Assembly (NCBI GenBank): GCA_961205875.1
Contig: OY540818.1
Span: 852,001-916,000, forward strand
DNA: 64,000 bases
Reading direction: 5' to 3'
Origin: Sialis fuliginosa
Taxonomy: Eukaryota; Arthropoda; Insecta; Megaloptera; Sialidae
Shown here: positions 21,945-31,059 of the stretch, piece after piece
Numbering within the stretch: the stretch's first letter is position 1
Layout: every line of letters begins with the position of its first letter
The notes under the pieces: model-generated
What the model saw: the letters and a program-made list of their open reading frames with translations, nothing else
Databases searched by the model: none
Told to the model about the DNA's origin: nothing
Translations under genes and position numbers: made by a program

Positions 21945-23691
21945 TACACAGATGGTGCAGCACGAAATATTAAAGGACGCTACTCCAATCAAGCAGCGGT
22001 ATTATCCGGTTTCGCCTGCCATACAACAGTGAACTACAAAAGATGTTGGAAGAGGGAATAGTAGAACCGTTAAATTCAGCCTGGTCTTCACCTATTTTGC
22101 TTGTGAAGAAGAAAGATGGCCACTATAGATTTTGCGTAGATTATCGGAAGGTAAATGCAGTTACGAAAAAGAATGCATATATCGTGTCTACAATCTTGGA
22201 TCGATTGAAAGACGCTCGTTATTTATCTTCTTTGGACATCAAATCTGCTTAATGGCAAGTGCCCATGGCTGATAGTTCCAAAGAGAAGACTGCATTCACG
22301 GTCCCAGGGAGAGGTCTTTTTCAATTCCGACGTATGCCGTTCGGGTTGCATAATTCACCTGCCACCTGGCAGAGACTGATAGATAGAGTTATGGGGCCTG
22401 AATTAGAACCACATGTGTTCGTCTATTTAGACGACATCATCATAACACCGACGTTCGAAGAACACCTAAAAATTTTAGACCGGGTTATGATGAAATTACA
22501 AAATTCCAATCTTACACTGAGTAGAGACAAGTGTCAGTTCTGTCGACCTTCACTGAAGTATCTCGGGTACATTGTCGATGAACGTGGACTGCGAGTAGAT
22601 CCAGAAAAAGTTGTGGCTATACTGCGGTTACCAAAACCAAATTCCGTCACTGACGTCCGTAGACTCTTAGGTATGGCGTCTTGGTATCGCAGATTCATCC
22701 CACATTTTTCAACGGTGTTAGCTCCCTTGACTGCACTTTTATCGAAGAAGGTTAGATGGAATTGGAGTGCCGCATGTGACGAAGCAGTACGTGCGATACA
22801 GGAACATCTGATATCAGCACCTATATTATGCTGCCCGGACTTCAATTTGCCTTTCCTAGTGCAGACTGATGCATCCGCTTTTGGCATTGGGGCTGTTTTG
22901 ACGCAACGAGTGGCAGACACGGAGAAAGTCATTTGTTACGCAAGCAGATCTCTCACGAAAGCCGAAAGGAACTTTTCCATCACCGAACGGGAATGTCTAG
23001 CCGTGATATGGGCTGTAGAAAAATTCCGCCCATATCTCGAGGGTTATCATTTCACCGTGGTGACCGACCATCATTCGCTGGTATGGTTAAATAATCTGAA
23101 AGAGCCTCAAGGTCGTCTTGCGCGATGGACAGTGCGCCTCCAACAATTTGACTTTGATATTATTCACCGAAAAGGTAAAGAACACATTGTCCCCGATTAT
23201 CTTTCAAGGCCAGTATCTGTTCTAGATCTTGTAACCATCCCAACGAGAATAAAAGACCGATTGTATCTAAAAATGGCTGAGGTAAATGAGAATCGTCCCT
23301 TAGAGTACCCTCAGTGGAAACTTTCGGAAGGAGTCCTCTGGAAGCACGTGGATAGTCGCAATGTCAACGCCAATGACACGGTTGATTGCTGGAAAAAGGT
23401 ATTGCCGAAGGAATGCCGATTACAGGCGATACAAGACTGCCATGATGCTCCTACTGCTGGCCATTTAGGGGTGTACAAAACTTTCCATCGAGTGGCGCAA
23501 TTATATTTTTGGCCAAAGATGAAAGCTGACATAGCGCGATATGTCCGACGTTATAAAGTTTGTCAGCAGTATAAAGTGGAACAGAAGCCTCCAGCAGGAC
23601 ATATGGGTACCAGACCACCATTAAGCCGTCCATGGCAACGCTTTAGTTCGGACTTGATTGGCCCGCTGCCAAGGTCATCTAAAGGTTTCAT
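21945..23691 (+). pseudogene. Gypsy-type pol fragment 1 (RT, RNase H, start of integrase)
   Basis: Coding similarity begins near 21955 (HEILKDATPIKQRYYPVSPA). A one-base slip occurs near 22029, and the frame continues at 22043 (MLEEGIVEPLNSAWSSPILL). A stop replaces the residue before WQVPM at 22250. From 22259 the frame is open to 23710: RMPFGLHNSPATWQRL, catalytic YLDD at 22424-22435, RNase H with QTDASAFGIGAVL, the TDHHSLVWLN block, and an integrase zinc-binding region (AGHLGVYKTFHR). The catalytic integrase core starts (WQRFSSDLIGPLP) and is cut off by the inserted element at 23696. No LTRs or gag were found. Two disabling changes besides the insertion show it is dead. Confidence 0.93.
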
Positions 23692-23695
23692 GTAC

Positions 23696-26435
23696 AGTCA
23701 CCTGCATTAATGGTCTTGCAGTTTGTATTCATTTTCGTTTATCACAAACTTAGTAGGCTCCTCCCATTTGATTATTATAATATTTAAATAATTTCTCCAT
23801 GTATCAAACAAAGACAGATATTTTGAAATTCATTTGCTAGATAAAGAACTACTCTTTGTTTATAGTACTCATATATATTTGTGCAATTAAATTATTAATG
23901 TAATCTATTGAAAATTGTATAAGTAAATTTTGTGGCAATAAATAATTGATATTCCGAATTTTAGTATTTAAATATATTAAACTTGATAGAAAATTATATG
24001 TCTCATTAATATGGATAAGGTGAAGATTAAAACGTTTTGGAGGGGGGTAGGAGTATGTAAGCCCCCTCCCCCACTGAAAGGCGAAGGATATTCGTTTAAT
24101 GTTATGCTCCCCTTAAAAAAACTTATAAATTTGAAGCAATCTAAATAAAGGGGGTGGGATCATAGGGGTCATACCCCATAAGAAACAACATATGTAAAAC
24201 TATAGCAAATCAAATAAAAATTTCTTAATTGAATATACTACAATTCTTTTGCTTCGAACTTCAAAACTTGTTTTGTCTACCCCCCTCTCAAATTTGAAGT
24301 TAGTATTGTTAAACCAATTTTTTTCAATTTCGGATTTTGATGGCAATATCCATTTTAACCTCAGAATCCATTCTGATTATTTTCGACTTGATAGCTATGT
24401 GCCGATCTGTAGTCGTTAACAAACGACAAAGAAAGTCCAGTGATAGCCATTGCACCTTTTTAAATGTAATTTAAAAATTTAAAAATATTAAACTAGTCAT
24501 TATAATGCCTAATGACTATAAAAAAGGAATTTGAAATTTTTATATTTTGTTAAATATGTATACCTACGAGTGGGTTAAAATTAACGCATGTGTTATTGCA
24601 AAGGTAGTGATTTTATTGTTTGTATTTATATTACAAGAAACGTAAATTATTATAGCAAATAAACTGCCCTGGTCGACACAAAACTTTTTTTATACATCAT
24701 GATACAGATGAAAATTACATTAGTTAATACTTCCTGCTAAGAAATTGAATATAAACTACATTACATTAATTGTTGTTTTTGTTAATGTTCGAGATATTTT
24801 TAAATTCTATTCTGTTATTTTATTTCAAATGTTTTTATTATAAATCGGTATAATGATTTTTATGTTTAAAAAAATATTGTTTTGTCAATGGCTTCTTATT
24901 TATTTAATATTTCAACAGTTTGGCACGTTTTAGATATTATTATTTCTATAAATAAATGATTTTATTTTCATAGATTACTATATAGATTTCATATTATTAA
25001 AATTAATTTTAAATAAAAACTAAATTATTATTTTTGGTCAATTCATAAAAAATACAAAAAAAGAATAGAACATAAATTATAAAAAATAATGTTCTCTACA
25101 ACTTTTATAGTCCAGGCTGTGGAGGCTAATGTCCGGTATTATAAAGGACCTAACAAAATTTGTTAGCTAGCAATTACATTCAAATGGGGTATTAATTCTG
25201 TACTAGTATCTATGGATTAGTTATGGAATTTAGAGCAGTGACACTTCAACTTATTGTAACACAGTTGGCATCTTTGACCGTACAAAATAATTTTCATAAC
25301 ATCACCACTGTTTTAATACCGTTTGTATTTACCTACAACGCGTGCGCGAAACTTGTCAAAGTCATCAACAAACTCCAAAAGAACTGTCATATAAGTTTGA
25401 TATCTCAGTTGAAAGTGCTTGCTAGCTAACAAATTTGTTAGGTCCTTTATGATACCGGACATAAAACAGATTATTTTTGAGTACAGTTTTTAGTACAGCG
25501 GTCAGATAGTAAAAAGACGTCTAGAACATAAAGCGTGACTAATGAAATATATACAGGCTAAGACATGGTGGAATCGATAGCTAGTACCTAGACCTACATT
25601 TTCGTGTAATTTTTTTTAAATTTGGTTGCGGAGAACATTTTTAAATCGCAAAAAGGTTGATTTTTTGTGTTTTTATAAAATTCTTATTTTTCATCTTAAA
25701 CTCGTTGTATTTCCCCTTTTGAGTTGGGCTAAAATTTTTTTGAACACGGTCTTACTTAGTTGTTACCGAAAGTAGTGGTGTAGTTTTTAAATATCTGATA
25801 AGGCTCAATTCGTTATAAATAAATGATTTATTAAAAAAAGTTGAAACTACGGTTAGTTTTTTTCAAATGCTTGGAGAGTCGAGGGAATTTTCAAGTTTAT
25901 TCTTAAAAACTATATAACACTATGAAGTATTAGTTGATAAAGTTTTCTGTGAAAAATTAGATTTTTTTGAGCAGTACCAAAGAAATGGCAAGCGTTTTAA
26001 AATATGGAACGCTGTGCGATGCGGCGCGGTATGTTAGTTTAGCTTATTTTTGTATCTTTTACCGCTTATCTCGAAAAATATGATGTGTAAAACGTAAAAT
26101 GTAATAGCAAAAAATAATATATTAATATTTAATTGTTAAAATGTATAAAATAATATCCAAATCCAATATAAATTGTAGATACATATTAGATTTAAAATAT
26201 ACATAAGTAAATAACCATAATAAATATAAGAAATTAGGTAACAAAAGCAAAATTTGTAATAATAAATCATTATTTGAAATGGACGTATATTTATTGTTTT
26301 TATTTAAAATGTTATAAAACTGTAAGTGTATGCTCCGTCCTAGAAAAAGATAACCGATGATGTTTGTCTTTAAATTTAAAATCTGTTGTAAGCGATTATG
26401 GTCTTTAGGGTGCCAGACGAGTTCTGCAGGCGACT
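23696..26435. mobile_element. 2.74 kb non-autonomous TIR element inside Gypsy fragment 1
   Basis: Ends agtcacctgca and, in mirror, agtcgcctgca; similarity continues weakly for about 25 bp. The flanks are gtac at 23692-23695 and 26436-26439, a 4-bp target duplication. Taking out the element and one gtac puts the two parts of the integrase back in the same frame, which fixes the boundaries. No transposase frame is seen. It contains a diverged relative of the copy A/B repeat near 24325-24450 and the small TIR element at 25130-25461. The superfamily is unknown to me. Confidence 0.85.
25130..25461. mobile_element. MITE, PIF/Harbinger-like by target site
   Basis: 332 bp with inverted ends of about 43 bp starting tgtccggtat(t/c)ataaagga. 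The flanks are taa on both sides (25127-25129 and 25462-25464), matching the 3-bp TWA duplication of PIF/Harbinger elements. The 68-codon frame inside has no recognisable motif. Confidence 0.82.
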
Positions 26436-26439
26436 GTAC

Positions 26440-26503
26440 ATATTAGTGGTAACTGATTGTTTTAGCAAATTTGTGTTATTGTTCCCTCTTCGCGCCGCAA
26501 CGG
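26440..26503 (+). pseudogene. Gypsy fragment 1, resumed integrase core
   Basis: Continues the integrase after the inserted element (ILVVTDCFSKFVLLFPLRAA) and then stops abruptly where BEL/Pao coding begins. The junction lies near 26500-26510. Confidence 0.85.
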
Positions 26504-27884
26504 CTCGATACACATCGAAGTTGCAACTGTTCCTGTTCTCAGCTCAGAGGAAACAGAGTGCGAAAATTTATTTATTTCGTCACTTAAACGTGAGAGTGAT
26601 GGCCGCTACGTGGTATCCCTACCGTTTAAAAGTTTTCCGCCGAATCTAGGTGATTCATATACGAGCGCCCTGCGAAGATTTTATACATTAGAAAGAAAAT
26701 TTTGTTCTTCGTCAACTTACAAGAAATCTTATTGCACCGCTATGGCAGATTATATTAACCAAGGTCATATGCGTATGGTACCTAATTGTGATCCAAAATC
26801 ACAAGGTTATTATATTCCTCGTCATGGCGTTTCAAAGGTTGGTTCAAGTACACCATTACGAATAGTATTTGATGCTTCCGCAAAGACTGATCGTAATATA
26901 TCGTTAAACGAGGTTCTTTAAACTGGAGCGAAGCTACAAGCAGAAATTTTAACGATATTAATCAATTTTCGTTTGTTGAAATACGCTATGATATCCGATG
27001 TACGACAAATATATCGACAAATAAAACTGTGTCGAGAGCATCAGCCATACCAACGGTTACTATGGAGGTTTTCGACTGAAGATCCATACAAACTTATGTT
27101 CTGACCACAGTTTCATTTGGTTTAAATGCATCACCGTATTTAGCGTTACGTACAGTACATCAATTGGCACAAGACGAAGTAGACAATTTTCCATTTGCAT
27201 CCAAGGTCGTGTTACGGGATACATACATGGACGATCTGATCTGCTCTGTTGAGGATGTTCAGTCGGCTAGGAAAATCTATGAAGAATTGGTAGGTCTCTT
27301 CAAGGCCGGGGGTTTCGAGCTGATGAAGTGGGCAACAAATTCTCCTGAATTACTCGAAGAAATTCCCGCAAAAATACGATTTACGCAAGCTGTTGACTTC
27401 AATAATGATTTTCTTAAGGTACTTGGATGCAGTGGCAGCCAAGTCCTGATCACTTGGTATTTTTTGTTAAGTCTGAAAACGCGGTGTGGGATCCAATGGG
27501 TCTGTTAACTCCTTTAACTCTTCACGCGAAGCTGCTGATTAAAGAGTTGTGGATTCTCAAATTGGATTGGGATGCACCAACCCCACCGTACTTGCAAAAA
27601 TTATGGAAAATATTTCAAGATGAATTAGACGGTTTAGCGAATTTCAAAATTCCTAGACACATAGGCGTCACAAAAGAGACCCCTCTAATGCTAGTAGGCT
27701 TTTCAGATGCGTCTGAGCGGGTCTACGGAGCCGTTATTTACGCACGAGTCGTTACCAATGATGGTGATATTAGGGTGACACTTCTGTGTGGTAAATCAAA
27801 ATTATCGCCACTCAAAACCCTCTCCATTCCAAGACTGGAACTGTGCGGAGCGTTGTTGCTGGCAAAGTTAACAAGGTTTGTGGT
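26504..27884 (+). pseudogene. BEL/Pao pol fragment, part 1 (protease-RT linker, RT, RNase H start)
   Basis: The frame starting IHIEVATVPVLSSEETECEN leads into YVVSLPFKSFPPNLGDSYTS, the conserved BEL/Pao block before the RT. It then gives YIPRHGVSKVGSSTPLRIVF. A stop follows NEVL near 26920 and further breaks lie between 26940 and 27160. The catalytic box is YMDD at 27234-27245. A frame change near 27425 leads to WDPMGLLTPLTLHAKLLIKE and then the RNase H start GFSDASERVYGAVIYAR. A deletion before WDPMG is likely because the usual linker is short. The fragment is cut by the hAT-like element at 27885. Confidence 0.92.
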
Positions 27885-28070
27885 CATGGGCGTAGCCAGG
27901 GTGGGGCAGGGGGGGGGGGCGCTTGCCCCCCCCCTAGCTTGTGGACAAAAAGTAATAAGTAAATCAGTATTATTGTCCAAACAGGGATATTTTTAGACTT
28001 CTATGATGTCCATTGGATTTTTGTACGTAAATTTATATTTTGGATCCAGAAAATCAAATATGAAAGTTTT

Positions 28071-29013
28071 TACTTTCTTATACCATGTATATGAAATATA
28101 CATTAGTATAAGTAAGTATAGTGAAGCCGATTTTTTTCGAACCTCGGATTTTGACTGAATTATCTATTTTGACCTTCCCTGAATCCATTCTGACTATTTT
28201 CACCATGATGTCTGTGTGTCTGTCTGTAAGCGCTGTAACTCTAATACGACAAATCGTAGAAGGCTGATATTTTATATTTAAGATTAATTTTTGGCTGGGA
28301 AGAAAACGTCCTATTTTTGAAAACGATCTTTCAACCGGATACGGATGTTTACCTACGTCGATTTTTTAATTTTTCGAATTACTCTGAAACAGTGCGAAAT
28401 AGAAAAAAATGGTTAAGTTAAAAAATGTAGGTAATATCTATTTTTATAATTTATGTTCTATTCATTTTTTTGTAAAAACGAATTTTTGAAAAAAAAAATT
28501 ATTATAATTCAAATGGTTCATAACATAGGAGAAATATCTGCCATGAGTGTCATGGGACTTTCTTATACGTATTACAGAGATTGAACAGTGTGTGTATTTG
28601 CCGTAGGGGACTTTCTTATACGTAATACTGAGAGTAAACTGTGTAGGTGAATCTAAATAATTACATAAAAAAATTCTTTCTGGCTAAATTATAAATGTTG
28701 GAAAAAAATGTATGGGGAATAAATTATAGATAATAATATACTCGACATTTTTTATCTTAAACATTTTTTTCTTATTTCAAAAATAATTCAAAAATCCAAA
28801 AATTTACAAGAGTAAACATCCGTTTTCAGTTATTACGTTAAAAAAAATCACTTGTTATATAATGGAGAGAATAATATTACCTATATTATTCATTTTGTTT
28901 TATTTTGTTAGAAATGTTTTAATAAACAAAGAATCACGTATACAATTTACTGTTAGGTTAGGTTAGGTATAAGAAAGTCCCGTGGTTCCCAAAGCAGATA
29001 TTTTTACATGTAA
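28071..29013. repeat. Copy A of the ~0.95 kb dispersed repeat (uninterrupted)
   Basis: Reads actttcttataccatgtata at the start and ggtataagaaagtcccgtgg near the end, so the ends are short inverted repeats of about 13 bp. It holds two internal copies of the same motif (28555-28574 and 28607-28627), and a TTAGG tract. It serves as the empty-site reference for both insertions in copy B. Confidence 0.9.
28953..28967 (+). repeat. Three TTAGG units
   Basis: ttaggttaggttagg, the insect-type telomere unit, embedded in copy A and next to the terminal motif ggtataagaaagt. This is the intact form of the LINE target at 3061-3086 plus 4811-4820. Confidence 0.9.
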
Positions 29014-29975
29014 ACTAAAATATCAGGGAAAATTAAAAATAAAATAAAAACACCTAAAGGCAAAGGTCGCAGTGTTGGCAAGAGTGAAAACTGTGTTTTG
29101 TGTTAAAATAACTACCCACAAAGCTTGCCCCTCCCCCTAGCTCGTGAATTAAGAGTAACAAATGAATCAGTTCATTGGCTAAATATTGACATTTTTAGAT
29201 TCGAAAATTTAAATATCATTGTTTTTTTTATTGCAATCTTTTGTTATAGCGGGTAAACTATTCATGTCATTGCCTTTTTATCCTTTTTATACAAAAAAAA
29301 GTATACTATCAATCAATTTTTTAGTTTTTTACATTAAATAAAAAATTATAAATAAAAAAAAAACACCAAAATAGCAACGTAGAGTACATTTTTGTCTTCA
29401 AAAAGATATGCACATACATATAAAAATTGATTGAAAAAAATGTGGCGAAAATAAAAGAAGAAATGAAAAAAAGAATTACTTTTCATTGTTACTTTTTACG
29501 CACCTATCTAGAGATATAATAAATAATGAAAATGTTAATTTTCTCATAGCTTTTTTACAATTCTTCGATAATAATCAAGAACACACCAAAAAACTGATTT
29601 ATTAAATTAATGAAAATCACGGATTTTCACGAGCCAAAGTTCCAAATTGCAACGAAACGATAGAATTTAATTTAAGAAAAAAAGGATTTACCAAATTTTG
29701 TTTACATTAATGGCCATTTATCAGAGTCGTTCTTAAACATTTCGAGGTCCCAGACGCCAAAAATTTGAGGCCCATTGAAAATATTTTTATTAAAAAAATT
29801 TTTTATAAAACTTTTTAGGTAAGGTTACCATAATAATGTGAGAGTTTTCTTTGCTCACCCCTCTCTCATTACCTCGGGGTCCTAGGCAAAACACGCCGAC
29901 CAATCGGTTTCAAAAAAAATAATTTTGCCCCCCCCCCCCCCTGAACAAAATCCTGGCTACGCCCATGTTTGTGGT

Positions 29976-30527
29976 TGATACATATTCAGATAGATGTAAG
30001 ATAGAAAAGGTATACGCATTTTCTGATTCCACGGTGGTTCTTAATTGGATTAACGAATCGCCCCACCGCTGGAAAACCTTTGTGGCTAACCAAGTCACGA
30101 AAATTCAGAACTTAATAGATTCTTCAAGTTGGTTTCATGTGGAGGGTGAAAACAACCCTGCCGATTGCGCATCGCGTGGCTTGTCTCCAAACGCATTCAT
30201 AAACCACACATCATGGTTATCAGGACCGTCCTGGCTTTCGTCGCAAGAAGAGGCGTGGCCTATCTGCTCTTTTGATAAAGTTCAATCAAAGTCATCTGAA
30301 ATATCTTTAGAAGAAAAGGTCACATCTTTAACGACAGTTCAGTCAAAGGACCATCCGCTGTATTTATTAATACAAAAATGTAGCTCATGGACTAAATTAT
30401 TAAACATAACTGTATATGTACTACGTTTCGCAAAATTGCTAAGCGTTCGTGATACAATAAATGTTCAAGATTTAAATAAAGCTGAAGAAGTTTTGATACG
30501 CATCATACAAAAATTACATTTTGCAAC
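29976..30527 (+). pseudogene. BEL/Pao pol fragment, part 2 (rest of RNase H and linker)
   Basis: Continues the BEL/Pao frame: VYAFSDSTVVLNWINESPHR, then the GENNPADCASRGLSP block typical of BEL/Pao RNase H, then a linker with HTSWLSGPSWL. It is interrupted at 30528 by the 5' LTR of Gypsy element 2. Confidence 0.93.
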
Positions 30528-30670
30528 TGTAGTATCTAAGGTGGTAACACTGACAGGGGAAGTTAGTAAATAAATGATGGCGCTAGCCGAGTTAAAGTAA
30601 GCGTGTGTGTTTCATTAAACATCATATTTATTAACCCAAATACCTGGTTTCGGGAACAAAGTAGTTTACA
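30528..30670 (+). repeat. 5' LTR of Gypsy element 2
   Basis: 143 bp, TG...CA ends. A TATA-like or polyadenylation-like aaataaatg lies at 30567-30575, and catcatatttattaa further down. Confidence 0.95.
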
Positions 30671-30682
30671 TTGGCGACGAGG
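30671..30682 (+). promoter_or_regulatory. Candidate primer-binding site
   Basis: ttggcgacgagg directly follows the 5' LTR. TGGCG starts are usual for tRNA-primed Gypsy elements; I do not assign the tRNA. Confidence 0.6.
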
Positions 30683-31059
30683 AAAAGAATTGGACAAGAA
30701 AATAAAGGAAGTGGTTAAATCTGGACAGTGCGTGAAAACGGGAACGCGAGTGAATTGGATGCGTTTAAAAGTTTAAATTGAGACATTGTTGGAAAAAGAA
30801 AAAAGAACGCGGGTATTTGGAATGTGTGGCAAGACCGGGGAAACACAAAATAGGAAAATAAAAGGAAAAAGTAATAATTAAAAGAATATAATAAAATACA
30901 AATAGTGACAATAAAGACAAAAGTTTCAACAATCGCGGGATGTTCTGAACGTGCGACATTACATGTGAAGTGAGAAAACATTAAAATAAGCAAATCGAAG
31001 TGAGGTACTCTGAAGGGTGGTGAGATCTGTGAAATATAAAAAAAAAGTAGAAATTAAAA

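Larger units (their letters stand above)
27885..29967. mobile_element. hAT-like non-autonomous element inside BEL/Pao
   Basis: Perfect 16-bp inverted ends catgggcgtagccagg. The 8-bp target duplication tttgtggt lies at 27877-27884 and 29968-29975. An 8-bp duplication and a c(a)-gggcgtagccagg type end are usual for hAT-derived MITE families in arthropods. Removing the element and one duplicate lets the BEL/Pao frame run on (…LTRFVV then DTYSDRCK). Poly-G and poly-C tracts lie next to the ends. Inside is copy A of the 0.95 kb repeat. A second, diverged copy of the left end region (gcttgcccctccccctagct) lies near 29122. Confidence 0.95.

Noticed and set aside
27738-27980. Minus-strand 80-codon proline/alanine-rich frame
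   Set aside because: Shadow of BEL/Pao coding sequence joined to the poly-G end of the hAT-like element.
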